Origin: Jiella sonneratiae
GTDB taxonomy: Bacteria > Pseudomonadota > Alphaproteobacteria > Rhizobiales > Rhizobiaceae
Assembly: GCF_017353515.1 (NCBI RefSeq)
Contig: NZ_JAFMPY010000015.1
Location: 1 to 57,386, forward strand
Length of the DNA: 57,386 nucleotides
Direction: 5' to 3'
Shown: in pieces, positions 1 through 10,019 of the stretch
Numbering within the stretch: position 1 is the stretch's first letter
Layout of the letters: every line of letters begins with the position of its first letter
The notes under the pieces: model-generated
Seen by the model: the letters and a program-made list of their open reading frames with translations, nothing else
Told to the model about the DNA's origin: nothing
Databases searched by the model: none
Translations under genes and position numbers: made by a program

Positions 1-119
1 CCGACATGACCGAGGAGTCCACCCGGCTGAAGGCGCTCCAGACCCAGCAGCAGCTCGGCGTCCAGGCGCTGTCGATCGCCAACTCCTCCTCGCAGTCGCT
101 GCTCTCGCTCTTCCGCTAA
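1..119 (+). CDS. Flagellin, C-terminal end (partial)
   Basis: Only the last 38 codons are present (frame begins at base 3, TAA at 117-119). The peptide carries [14 protein letters not shown] and ends LLSLFR, the conserved D0 C-terminal helix of bacterial flagellins that packs in the core of the filament. Flagellin is the exported structural subunit of the flagellum. The gene is cut by the window edge, so its length and its neighbours upstream cannot be judged. A strong hairpin follows 38 bases after the stop, which fits the end of a highly expressed single gene. Which flagellin paralogue it is cannot be told. Confidence 0.85.
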   Translation, partial: DMTEESTRLKALQTQQQLGVQALSIANSSSQSLLSLFR

Positions 120-156
120 GCGCAAGGCCGCAGCCGCCAAAGGCAGGAAAGAGAGG

Positions 157-180
157 AGGGCCGCCCGCAAGGGCGGCCCT
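157..180 (+). terminator. Stem-loop terminator after flagellin
   Basis: A perfect 10-bp stem (157-166 with 171-180) closes on a GCAA tetraloop, followed by a weakly T-rich TCGTCGTGTT. It lies between the flagellin stop and the stop of the convergent uup gene, so it may serve both directions. Confidence 0.7.
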
Positions 181-224
181 TCGTCGTGTTCGCATCGGCC
201 CGGCGGCCCGGGCGAGGCGCCAGG

Positions 225-2075
<1,851 letters not shown>

Positions 2076-2229
2076 GCGGCGCTTCTAATGCATTTGCGGG
2101 AGCGGAGGGAATGGGGTGGAGGGTCCCGTTTTGCAAGACGGACCAGACGGCGCCGATGGCTTTCCATGGTGCATTCGATGGCGAGGCCCATGAGGGGCTC
2201 ACGCGACAGGGGGTCTGGCGAGGCATGCA

Positions 2230-2279
2230 TCGATTCTGTTGCGGTCATGGCAGTAGATCCTCGGCACAAGGCCGAGGAT
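2230..2279 (+). repeat. Palindromic intergenic repeat, copy 1
   Basis: A 50-base unit that starts TCGATTCTG and ends in a hairpin at 2257-2279: ATCCTCGGC, loop ACAAG, GCCGAGGAT. The same unit recurs at 2505-2554 in direct orientation and at 2435-2480 inverted. Confidence 0.8.
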
Positions 2280-2434
2280 GACGGCGGTGGGGGGCATGGC
2301 CTGTCCGGCGCCACCCGCCCATCCGCGGCGTCATGCTCTTCGACGTGGCGACGTCATCCTCCAAGACGCAGCGTCATGTCTATCACTCGGCGGCGTCCTC
2401 CAGAAGGCGACATCGTCCTCCCGTCCGCGCCGTC

Positions 2435-2480
2435 ATCCTCGGCCTTGTGCCGAGGAGCTCCTGCCATCGCAATCTTGGAT
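2435..2480 (-). repeat. Palindromic intergenic repeat, copy 2 (inverted)
   Basis: Inverted copy of the unit at 2230-2279. The hairpin core is at 2435-2457 with a slightly decayed right arm. The flank GGCAG...GATTG, read on the minus strand, still aligns with copy 1. Confidence 0.72.
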
Positions 2481-2504
2481 CCTATGCGAGCCGGCTGTTC
2501 TCGA

Positions 2505-2554
2505 TCGATTCTGATGCGGCAACGACAGCAGATCCTCGGCACAAGGCCGAGGAT
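2505..2554 (+). repeat. Palindromic intergenic repeat, copy 3
   Basis: Direct copy of the unit at 2230-2279. The hairpin at 2532-2554 is identical (ATCCTCGGC, ACAAG, GCCGAGGAT) and the left flank TCGATTCTGATGCGG differs from copy 1 by one base. Confidence 0.8.
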
Positions 2555-2678
2555 GGCGGCCTGGAGGTGAACGCCGCCCGTCACGCTTTGCCGTCCCTGT
2601 CCCAACCTCGCGCGCACTATTGGCCGGGAACCCATTGCCCATTGACGCGGAGCCGATGCCTCGTCGGTGACGACTTCC

Positions 2679-5600
2679 CTACTCCGCCGGCGCGGGATGC
2701 CCCTCGTGGCCGTCATGGCGGCTCTCCTCCCCGCCGTCATGGTCTTCGCCTCCATGGCGCGCTTCCGCTGCGGCGACGTCGCGGTGGAGTTCGGCGGTGC
2801 GTTCCGACACCGGCGAGGAGAACCTTCCGAGGATCAGATAGGCGACGGGGGTGACGTAGAGCGTCGAGAAGGTGGCGAGGCCGAGGCCGCCGACGATGAC
2901 GTAGCCGAGCGCCACGCGCGCCTCGGCGCCCGCGCCCGATGCCAGGACGAGCGGCACGCCGCCGACCACCGTCGCGACCATGGTCATCATCACCGGCCTG
3001 AGGCGGATCAGGCAGGCATCCTCCACCGCCTGCCGGAGCGGCAGACCGCGCTCGCGCAGCTGATTGGCGAATTCGACGATGAGGATGCCGTTCTTCGCCA
3101 TGATCCCGACCAGGAGGACGAGGCCGATCTGGCTGTAGAGATTGAGGCTCTCGCCGAAGAAGGAGAGCGCGTAGATCGCGCAGGCGACGCCGAGCGGGAC
3201 CGTGGCGATGATGATGAAGGCCGAGACGAAGCTCTCGAACTGCGCGGCGAGCACCAGGACGATGATGACGATGGCAAAGCCGAAGACCAGAGCGAGGCCG
3301 TTGTTGGTTTCCGTCAGTGTCGCCGCCTCAGCCAGCGGCACGAGGCGCTGGGTCGGCGGGAGGAGATCCTTGGAGAAGGCCTGCACGTCGCTCCAGGCCT
3401 CCTGGATGGCGTAGCCGTCCGGGATCTGGGCGGTGATCGCCACGGCCCGGCTGCGGTTCTCGCGCTCCAGCGACGGGGCGATCGGCTTCTCCTCGATCTC
3501 GGCGACCGTCGACATCGGCACGATGCGCCCGTCGGAGGCCTTGAGGAAGACGTTCCTGAGATCGCCGGGGTCGTTGACCGGGTCGCTCGACGAGATCAGC
3601 CGGATCGGCACTTCCTTGTCGGCGATGTAGGTCTGGCCGATCTCGCGGCCGTCGAGCAGCGCCTGCATGGCGGTGGCGAGGCCGTCGATGTCGATGCCGA
3701 GGTCGGAGGCGCGCGCCCGGTCGATGACCACCGAAAGCTGCGGCTGGGTGGCGTCGTTGGAAAGCCGCACGGTGCCCCAGCGCCCGTCCTTCTGCATCGC
3801 CTCGACGAGGTCGTCGGCGCTTTTCGCCAGTTCCTCGAAATTCTGGCCGGCGACGGCGAACTGCAGGCCGCGGCCGCCGCCGCGGATGCCGAGCGAGTTC
3901 GGCTGGATGGCGAAGGCACGCACCCCGGCGATGTTGCGGAGCTTGCCGTTGATCTCGCCGACGATCTCCTGCTGGGTGCGGACCCGGTCGGCCCAGTCGG
4001 CGAGGCTGACGACCATGAAGGCCTGGTTGGCGCCGCCGCGGCCGGTGATCGCGAAGACGTTCTTCGCCTCGCCGGAATCGACATAGGGCATGAGGATGTC
4101 TTCGACCCGGCGGACCTGCGAGTTGGTGTAGTCGAGGCTCGCCCCCTGCGGGCCGCTGATCGACATCAGGACGACGGCGCGGTCCTCGGACGGGGTCAGC
4201 TCCTGCGGCATGGTGCGAAAGACGGTGTAGGCGCTGAAGGAGAACAGCGCCGCCGCCGCCACGACGACGACGGGAAAAGCGAGGCAGAAGCGCAGCGTCA
4301 GGGCGTAGAGGCCCCCCAGCCGCCGGCCGAACCAGCGGATCGCCCGGGCGAACGGCCCCGGCCGGCACTCGTCCTCGCGCGCCTTCAGGAACGTCGCGGC
4401 GAGCATCGGGCAGAGCGTCAGCGCGATGAAGGACGAAATGACGACGGCCGCGGCGAGGACGTAGCCGAATTCCTTGAACAGGCCGCCCGCCTGGCCCGGC
4501 AGGAACGAGATCGGCACGAACACGGCCGCCAGCGTCGCCGTCGTCGAGATCACCGCGAAGAACATCTCGCGCGCGCCCATGACGGCGGCAGCGCGCGGCT
4601 TCACCCCCATGTCCCGCCAGCGCACGATGTTTTCAAGGACGATGATCGCGTCGTCGACGACGAGGCCGGTGGCCAGGACGAGGGCGAGTAGCGTCAGGAT
4701 GTTGACCGAAAATCCCATCAGATAGATGAAGCTGATGACGCCGATGAGGGCGATCGGCATGGTGACGGCCGGGATGAAGGTCGCGCGGAGATTGAGCAGG
4801 AACAGGAAGATCACCGCGACGACGATGACGACGGCAAGGCCGATGGCGAGCTCGACCTCGTGCAGCGCGCCGTTGATGAAGGTGGCGTCGTCGCTGGTCA
4901 CCTCGATGTGGACGCCTTCGGGCAGTGTGCGGTTGAGATTGGCGACCTCGCGCCTGACGCCCTCGGAAATGTCGAGGGTCGAGGAGCCGGCCTGCCGCAC
5001 GACGCCGAGGCCGATGCCGGTCTCGCCGTTGCGGCGAAGCTGCGAGGCGGCCTCGTCCGGGCCGAAGCGCACGGAGGCGACGTCGCCAAGCCGCGTGCGG
5101 TCGTCGAGATAGATCGCCTCGAAGGCCTGCGGCGAATTGACGTTGGCGTCGGCCCGGACGATCAGCTGCTGGCTCGGCGAGGCGAGCGACCCGGCCGGGA
5201 CGTCCATCGCCGCGTTCTGGAGGGCGGTCGCGACGTTGCCGAGGGTCAGGCCTCTCGTCGCCAGCTTGTCGGGGTCGATGTCGACATAGATCAGCTTCTC
5301 GCGCTCGCCGTAGACCTGGAGGTCGGCGACGCCGTCGACCGCGGCGAGCTGGTCGGCGATCCGGTCTTCGACGAGGGTCGTCAGGTCCTCGATCTTCATG
5401 TTCTTCGCCGTCACCGCGAGGCGCATGATCGCCTGCGCATCGGCGTCGGCCTTGACGATGCGCGGATCGTCGGCGCCTTCGGGAAGCTGGTTGGCGATGC
5501 GGCTGACGGCATCGCGCACGTCGCTCGCCGCGACGTTGAGATCGGTCGCGTCGGAAAATTCGATGGTCACCCGGGCATCGCCGAATTCCGACTTCGAGGA

Positions 5601-5870
5601 CATCGATTCGATGCCGGTGACGCGGGCGACGGCGCTTTCGATCTGGCTCGTCACCTGCCGGTCGATGGTTTCGGGGCTGGCGCCGTCGAAATCGACCGAG
5701 ACGGTGATCACCGGCCGGTCGACATTCGGCAATTCGCGGATCTCGACGGCGTTGAGCGCGGCGAGACCGGCGACGACGATCAAAAGGTTGAGGACGATGG
5801 TGAGGACCGGCCGGCGGATGAACAGGCTGGTGAAGGCGGTCAGCCCGTCGATGCGCTCGCTCGGCTTCAC
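2679..5870 (-). CDS. RND multidrug efflux permease (HAE1/AcrB-like)
   Basis: A 1063-residue inner-membrane protein with the twofold RND layout: TM1 near residues 20-40 (RRPVLTIVLN), a large periplasmic loop, TM2-6, a second loop, then TM8-12. The proton-relay aspartates are present in GLVVDDAIIVLENIVRW (about 405-420), and the TM10 lysine lies in GIMAKNGILIVEFANQ. RND permeases take drugs or toxic compounds from the periplasm or inner leaflet and export them through an adaptor and a TolC-type channel, driven by protons. The start overlaps the adaptor stop by four bases (ATGA), so the two are co-translated. No outer-membrane channel gene lies nearby, so one must be shared from elsewhere. Substrate unknown. 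Confidence 0.93.
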   Translation of the reverse strand: MKPSERIDGLTAFTSLFIRRPVLTIVLNLLIVVAGLAALNAVEIRELPNVDRPVITVSVDFDGASPETIDRQVTSQIESAVARVTGIESMSSKSEFGDARVTIEFSDATDLNVAASDVRDAVSRIANQLPEGADDPRIVKADADAQAIMRLAVTAKNMKIEDLTTLVEDRIADQLAAVDGVADLQVYGEREKLIYVDIDPDKLATRGLTLGNVATALQNAAMDVPAGSLASPSQQLIVRADANVNSPQAFEAIYLDDRTRLGDVASVRFGPDEAASQLRRNGETGIGLGVVRQAGSSTLDISEGVRREVANLNRTLPEGVHIEVTSDDATFINGALHEVELAIGLAVVIVVAVIFLFLLNLRATFIPAVTMPIALIGVISFIYLMGFSVNILTLLALVLATGLVVDDAIIVLENIVRWRDMGVKPRAAAVMGAREMFFAVISTTATLAAVFVPISFLPGQAGGLFKEFGYVLAAAVVISSFIALTLCPMLAATFLKAREDECRPGPFARAIRWFGRRLGGLYALTLRFCLAFPVVVVAAAALFSFSAYTVFRTMPQELTPSEDRAVVLMSISGPQGASLDYTNSQVRRVEDILMPYVDSGEAKNVFAITGRGGANQAFMVVSLADWADRVRTQQEIVGEINGKLRNIAGVRAFAIQPNSLGIRGGGRGLQFAVAGQNFEELAKSADDLVEAMQKDGRWGTVRLSNDATQPQLSVVIDRARASDLGIDIDGLATAMQALLDGREIGQTYIADKEVPIRLISSSDPVNDPGDLRNVFLKASDGRIVPMSTVAEIEEKPIAPSLERENRSRAVAITAQIPDGYAIQEAWSDVQAFSKDLLPPTQRLVPLAEAATLTETNNGLALVFGFAIVIIVLVLAAQFESFVSAFIIIATVPLGVACAIYALSFFGESLNLYSQIGLVLLVGIMAKNGILIVEFANQLRERGLPLRQAVEDACLIRLRPVMMTMVATVVGGVPLVLASGAGAEARVALGYVIVGGLGLATFSTLYVTPVAYLILGRFSSPVSERTAELHRDVAAAEARHGGEDHDGGEESRHDGHEGHPAPAE

Positions 5871-7246
5871 GGGCGCGCATCCTTGCCCGTGCCGCCGCGG
5901 CCGGTCGGGCGCAGCACGGCGGCCGGCGGCGGTTGCGGCAGCTCTTCGGCGACGGCCGAAGCGACGAAGCCCGCTCCGGCATCGGGCGACGATCCGACCG
6001 CCGAGCGGCGCCCGTCACCGGCGGCGACCGCGCCGCCGCCCTCCTCGCGCCGCGACGCACCCGCGACCGGGGAGGAGCGCTTTTCCTCCGGCGTCCTGAC
6101 GGCAAGGCCCGGGCGCATCGCCTGCAGGCCTTCGACGACCACCGGATCGCCGGGCCGCAGCTCTTCGGAGGAGACGAGGACGCGGTCGATGTTGCGTTCG
6201 ACGATCGAGACCGGCGTCTTCACCACCTTGCCGTCGACGATCTTCCAAACGATCGGGCCGGTGCGTTCCCAGACCACCGCGAGCGGGTCGACCGAGAGAT
6301 ATTCCTCGCCGTCGAGCGACAGGGAGACGGTGAACGACATGCCCGGACGCAGCGAATCCCCCTCGTTGTCGATCAGCGCCTCGGTGCGCAGCGTCCGGCT
6401 CGCCTCGTCGAGGCGGCTGTCGATGGCGCTGATCTCGCCCTTGTAGACCCGGTCGGGCTGGGCGGTCGGCACCGCCTGGACGGGGGCGTCGCGCTTCAGT
6501 TCCGGGACGAAACCTTCGGGCGTGTAGAAGACGACCTTGATCTCGCGGCGGTCGTCCACCTTGGCGATCGCCGTCTGGGAGTTGACGAGATCGCCCTTGT
6601 CGACCGAGACGATGCCGATCCGACCGGCGATCGGGGCGCGGACCGTGCGCTTGCCGAGGGCGATTTCCGCCGTGCGCAGGTCGAGCTTGGCGTTGTCGCG
6701 CTCGCGCACCACGTCGTTGACCTCGACGCTCGAGATGGTCCGGGACTTCGAGAGCTTCTCGTAGCGGGCGAGCTTCTCGTTGGCGGCATCGACCGCGATC
6801 CGGGCTCTGGCGACGGCGAGTTCCTCGGAGGAATGCTCGAGCACCACCAGCGGGTCGCCGGCCGCCACCTCGTCGCCCGAACGGACCGCGACGCTCTCGA
6901 TGATCCCGGTGGTGTTGTCCGGATAGACCGTGACCGAGCGCGCCGCCTCGCCTGTGCCGATGGCCCGCATCTGCGTGCGGGTGCGGCCGGTTTCGACGGC
7001 GTCTGCGACGACCAGCTGGGCGCCGCCTGAGCGGCCGCCCCGCGATCGCTGCTCGGGCGTCCCAGCGACTGCCGGCGCATCGCCTGCCGCCGGGGCCAGC
7101 CACGCGATGGCGTCTCGGACGGGGCCGGGCAGGGGAAGCCCCGATTGGAGGAGTGCGGGACCGGCCGACGGCTCGAGCTTGATGTAGGCCGCACCCATGA
7201 CGGCCAGCACGAGCAGGGTGACGAGGATCTGCCGGATCAGGGCCAT
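5867..7246 (-). CDS. RND efflux periplasmic adaptor (HlyD/MFP family)
   Basis: A 459-residue adaptor with an N-terminal anchor (LVTLLVLAVMGAAYI, residues 9-23). A lipoyl half-motif (EVAAGDPLVVLEHSSEEL) is followed by an α-hairpin near 145-200, the second lipoyl half (VRAPIAGRIGIVSVDKGD) and a β-barrel. The tail after about residue 395 is Ala/Gly/Pro-rich. It bridges the RND permease at 2679-5870 to an outer-membrane channel. It is the first gene of the two-gene operon. A perfect 13-base dyad lies about 90 bases upstream and may be a repressor site, but no regulator gene is adjacent. The poorly conserved stretch at residues 24-75 is normal for the family. Confidence 0.9.
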   Translation of the reverse strand: MALIRQILVTLLVLAVMGAAYIKLEPSAGPALLQSGLPLPGPVRDAIAWLAPAAGDAPAVAGTPEQRSRGGRSGGAQLVVADAVETGRTRTQMRAIGTGEAARSVTVYPDNTTGIIESVAVRSGDEVAAGDPLVVLEHSSEELAVARARIAVDAANEKLARYEKLSKSRTISSVEVNDVVRERDNAKLDLRTAEIALGKRTVRAPIAGRIGIVSVDKGDLVNSQTAIAKVDDRREIKVVFYTPEGFVPELKRDAPVQAVPTAQPDRVYKGEISAIDSRLDEASRTLRTEALIDNEGDSLRPGMSFTVSLSLDGEEYLSVDPLAVVWERTGPIVWKIVDGKVVKTPVSIVERNIDRVLVSSEELRPGDPVVVEGLQAMRPGLAVRTPEEKRSSPVAGASRREEGGGAVAAGDGRRSAVGSSPDAGAGFVASAVAEELPQPPPAAVLRPTGRGGTGKDARP

Positions 7247-7338
7247 GCGGCGGAGAGCTCCTTCGGAGGCGAGCGAAGCGACCGAAGGTCGTGCTCACAA
7301 GCATAGTCGCGAATTCGGCACCTTTGCGGGAACAAGCG

Positions 7339-7351
7339 TTACAAATTGTAA
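7339..7351. promoter_or_regulatory. Dyad operator candidate of the efflux operon
   Basis: TTACAAATTGTAA is a perfect 6-bp inverted repeat around one central base, in an AT-rich patch within a GC-rich window and about 90 bases upstream of the adaptor start. On the minus strand it overlaps TACAAT, which could be a -10 box. RND pumps are commonly repressed by TetR-type proteins binding such dyads; the regulator itself is not in the window. Confidence 0.5.
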
Positions 7352-7432
7352 TAGACTGGACACGAACGATCCGCCGTGCTTGGGCCGAGCCCCCAAGCGA
7401 TGCAGCCTTCCAGCGTAACGCTTCAAACAAGA

Positions 7433-7458
7433 AAGGGCCCGCCTTTCGGCGGGCCCTT
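7433..7458 (-). terminator. Stem-loop terminator of the PRC-barrel gene
   Basis: A perfect 11-bp stem (7433-7443 with 7448-7458) with a 4-base loop, starting 30 bases past the stop at 7488. Read on the minus strand, it is followed by a TTTCTTG tract. Confidence 0.75.
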
Positions 7459-7487
7459 CCGATCATATTGTCGTGCGGTGACGGCGA

Positions 7488-9350
7488 TCAGTTCGCCGGC
7501 TGGGTGGTCGCGGCGCCGCTCTGGTCGCCGGTCTGGCCACCATCCTTGGCACCCATGTTCTGACCGTTCGCTTCGAGCCGCATCGAGTCGCGGTTATCGG
7601 CGTAGGTGTCTTTGTTGAACTCAGGCGCGTTGTTCAGCTGGTCTTCGGTGAACTGGGTGTAGAGATACAGTTCGCCGTCCTTGTCGCGCATGAAGTTGAG
7701 GTTGTCCATGCCGAGGGCGACCGGCTTCTCGCCGATGCCGAGGAAGCCGCCGACGTCGACGATCACCGCATCCACCTTGCCCTCGGCGTTGAGCGCGATG
7801 TCGCCGATTTCGCCGACGCTCTCGTCGTTCGGACCGTACACGGTGGTGCCCATCAGGTCGTCGGCCGTGAGCGAGGCGTCGTCGTCGACCTTGGTCAGAC
7901 CCTGACGCTGGCTACCGCCGGTCGAAGCGGTCGTGGTGGCGTCGGCCTGCGGGTTGGTCGCTGCCATGCCCTGAGCCGCCTGGCCGGTGGTCCCGGCAGC
8001 GCTGTCGGCCATATCGGCGGTCTTGTCGCCGGCATTGTCCATCGCCTGGCCGGTATTTTCGGCGGCCTTCTGCGTGGCGTCGCCGGCATTGTCGGCGGCA
8101 TTGGCCATCTTGTCGCCGGCATTGTCCATTGCCTGGCCGGTATTCTCGGCGGCCTTCTGCGTGGCGTCGCCGGCATTGTCGGCCGCGTCGGCCGTCTTGT
8201 CGCCGGCATTATCCATCGCATTGCCCGCGGCAGCGCCCGTCGCGGCGCCGGTCGCGGCCATCTGACCGCTGCTGTCGGCCGGCTGGTCGCCGGTGTTCGC
8301 AGCCATCTTGTCCGACGACTTGTCGTCGTCGAATTCCGGAGCCTGATTCAGCGCATCCTTGTTCAGGGACGCGGTGATGCGCGGCTGGTCATTCTCGTCG
8401 CGGCTCATCTTCAGCTGGTCGAACGGGACGGCGACGTCCTTCTCGCCGATGCCGAGGAAGCCGCCGACGCCGATGACCGCCGCGTCGACCTTGCCGGAAG
8501 AGGCGACGACGAGATCGTCGATCCCGCCGATGTCCTCGGCGTCCTTACCCGGGCCGGTGTAGACGTCGGCGCCGATGACGTTCTCGCTGAGATACTGGTC
8601 GGACCCGGGCGTTGCCGGATACTCGGTCGACCCACCCTCGTTGGTGGCCGTCTCACGATCGGTCTTGCCGGCGGCCGTCGCATCGTCGGTCTTGTTGGCG
8701 GCCATCGACTGATCGCCCGACGCCGCATTGTCGGCCGGCTGGGTCGCGGCCATCTGGTCGCCCGACGCGGGTGCCGTGGCGGTGCCGGCGGCCGGCGCGG
8801 TCGCGGCGTTGTTCTGAGCCGCGGCCTGCTGCTGCTCGGACTGCTTCTCCTCGCGGGTCTTGAACGCCGGCGCGCTGGCCAGCTCGTTCATGTCCGCCTT
8901 CAGGACGGCCCGGGGCTCCTTGTTCTCGTCCATCGTCCAGCCGATCTTGCTGAACGGGATCGCGACCACCTTGGACTCGTCGTTCACCGTGGCATCGACG
9001 ATCGCCGCGACGATCTTGCCGTCGCTGCCGATCAGGAAATTCTGGATGTCGCCGACCGACTTGGCGTCCTTGCCCTCGCCGTCATAGACCGACTTGCCGG
9101 TCAGGTTCGACGCCATGTACTGGTCGTCGGAGAGCTTCGTCAGGTAGTTGCCCGAAGCCGCGGCCTGGGTGGCGTCCGCCTGTTTGGCGTCGCCGGACAT
9201 CGCGGCGTTGTCGCCGGAAGTGGCGTCGCCGCTCGGCTGCGTCGCGGCAGGCTGCTGCATCTGCTGGTCGGACTTGCTGGCGTCCTGGGCGAAGGCGGGC
9301 GCGGTAAGAAGGGCGGCGACCGCCGTCGTTGCGAGAAGCTTGCGGATCAT
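7488..9350 (-). CDS. Exported protein with three PRC-barrel domains
   Basis: A 620-residue protein with a clear signal peptide (MIRKLLATTAVAALLTAPAFA, cut before QDAS). Three PRC-barrel-like β domains lie near residues 70-140, 250-315 and 490-560. The last two share the block VGGFLGIGEK. They are joined by long low-complexity linkers rich in Ala, Gln, Asp, Thr and Met. The linker near 375-455 is built of 29-residue tandem repeats (AMDNAGDK...). PRC barrels are small ligand- or protein-binding modules; in this exported, acidic form the function is unknown. The gene is single, with its own terminator and a GGAAC-N16-AGTT site upstream (9440-9464), so it is probably induced by EcfG under stress. 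Confidence 0.85.
   Translation of the reverse strand: MIRKLLATTAVAALLTAPAFAQDASKSDQQMQQPAATQPSGDATSGDNAAMSGDAKQADATQAAASGNYLTKLSDDQYMASNLTGKSVYDGEGKDAKSVGDIQNFLIGSDGKIVAAIVDATVNDESKVVAIPFSKIGWTMDENKEPRAVLKADMNELASAPAFKTREEKQSEQQQAAAQNNAATAPAAGTATAPASGDQMAATQPADNAASGDQSMAANKTDDATAAGKTDRETATNEGGSTEYPATPGSDQYLSENVIGADVYTGPGKDAEDIGGIDDLVVASSGKVDAAVIGVGGFLGIGEKDVAVPFDQLKMSRDENDQPRITASLNKDALNQAPEFDDDKSSDKMAANTGDQPADSSGQMAATGAATGAAAGNAMDNAGDKTADAADNAGDATQKAAENTGQAMDNAGDKMANAADNAGDATQKAAENTGQAMDNAGDKTADMADSAAGTTGQAAQGMAATNPQADATTTASTGGSQRQGLTKVDDDASLTADDLMGTTVYGPNDESVGEIGDIALNAEGKVDAVIVDVGGFLGIGEKPVALGMDNLNFMRDKDGELYLYTQFTEDQLNNAPEFNKDTYADNRDSMRLEANGQNMGAKDGGQTGDQSGAATTQPAN
7990..8219 (-). repeat. 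87-bp coding tandem repeats in the PRC-barrel gene
   Basis: Two full copies (8219-8133 and 8132-8046) and one decaying copy (8045 to about 7990) encode a 29-residue unit beginning AMDNAGDK. The copies are nearly identical in DNA, differing at few positions, which suggests recent duplication and likely copy-number change between strains. Confidence 0.8.
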
Positions 9351-9439
9351 GATGAAAACCTTTGTCTATATTGCAGATAGACCGGGCCCGCATGCCCGGC
9401 TCGGGTAAGCCGGGATGCACGGCGCTTGGATGGCTGGGT

Positions 9440-9464
9440 AACTTGTTGTCGGGCAATCGGTTCC
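9440..9464 (-). promoter_or_regulatory. EcfG-type promoter of the PRC-barrel gene
   Basis: Minus-strand GGAAC (9464-9460), exactly 16 bases, then AGTT (9443-9440). This is the -35/-10 form used by EcfG sigma factors in Alphaproteobacteria (GGAAC, 16-17 bases, CGTT). It lies 90 bases upstream of the start at 9350. Confidence 0.75.
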
Positions 9465-9508
9465 AAAAAATGCTGGCGCTGCGCCCCATTCGTTGAATGC
9501 GGCGCAGC
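9465..9508 (-). terminator. Terminator of the DUF1328 gene
   Basis: Arms 9478-9485 and 9501-9508 pair perfectly (8 bp). An inner 5-bp stem (9487-9491 with 9495-9499) extends the hairpin, and on the minus strand a run of six T follows at 9470-9465. The T run directly abuts the -35 box of the next gene's EcfG-type promoter. Confidence 0.75.
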
Positions 9509-9513
9509 ATTTG

Positions 9514-9678
9514 TCACGCGACGACGATGGCGCCGAATAGAAGGAGCAGCAAAAGGCCCGCAAGAACAATGAAGATCAGGATCTTGGCGAGGCCTGCCGA
9601 GACCCCCGCGATGCCGCGAAATCCAAGAAGGCTGGCGATCGCCGCGACGATCAAAAGAATGATGATCCATTTAATCAT
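9514..9678 (-). CDS. DUF1328 small membrane protein (YtjA-like)
   Basis: A 54-residue protein, too short for most gene finders' cut-offs but well supported. It begins MIKWIIILLIVAAIASLLGF, has a central RGIAGVSAGLAK, then a second hydrophobic helix ending GAIVVA. Two TM helices around a short Gly/Arg turn are the hallmark of DUF1328 (UPF0391). A good ribosome site (TAGGAGT) lies 6 bases before the ATG. Homologues are often stress-induced in proteobacteria, but the molecular role is unknown. Its setting inside the stress island fits that. I found no convincing EcfG-type site in front of it. Confidence 0.85.
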   Translation of the reverse strand: MIKWIIILLIVAAIASLLGFRGIAGVSAGLAKILIFIVLAGLLLLLLFGAIVVA

Positions 9679-10019
9679 ATGGGACTCCTATAAATCCGCT
9701 CCAGCTCGGGCCGGCGCCTGCCGGCCACAGCGGTCCATGTAGCGCCGCATCGGCCGTTGAGGATGGAGGAACGGCGTCTGGCTTCCGCGAAGGCAAGGGC
9801 ACCGACGCGATCATGCGGCAGACACGGCTCGAAGGACCAGAAAGGCGAATACGAGCGCGGGGCGCGAGCTGGATCTCGCGATCCGGCCTGCATCTCCGTA
9901 TTTTGCGAAAGCCATGCAAGGGCTTGCCCCGCCGTGCCGTGTCGACTTTGGGCCGCAGGCGCCTAGCTGAAGCGCATCCGGCCTGACGGCCCTCAATCTT
10001 TCAAGCGTGGTCCCTGTCG
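9679..10019. other. Divergent intergenic stretch, no gene seen
   Basis: About 340 bases between the DUF1328 gene and the diacylglycerol-kinase-like gene, which are divergent. It must hold both promoters. There is one GGAAC on the plus strand near 9768, but no GTT at the right spacing. No tRNA or small ORF with a ribosome site was recognised. Confidence 0.5.

Larger units (their letters stand above)
2076..2678. other. Non-coding stretch with palindromic repeats
   Basis: About 600 bases between the start of uup and the stop of the RND permease. I see no credible gene. It holds three copies of a hairpin repeat (annotated separately) and shorter related pieces such as GGCGACGTCATCCTCC and GGCGACATCGTCCTCC near 2348 and 2406. 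The base composition is less extreme than in the flanking genes. The promoter of uup should lie at its left end but no clear -35/-10 pair was recognised. Confidence 0.6.

Noticed and set aside
2667-4691. A 674-codon open frame on the plus strand.
   Set aside because: Antisense to the RND permease; low-complexity translation (Asp/Arg/Glu-rich) without family features.
9767-9790. GGAAC near 9768 as a promoter for the lipid-kinase gene.
   Set aside because: No GTT at 16-17 bases and it lies 250 bases from the start.
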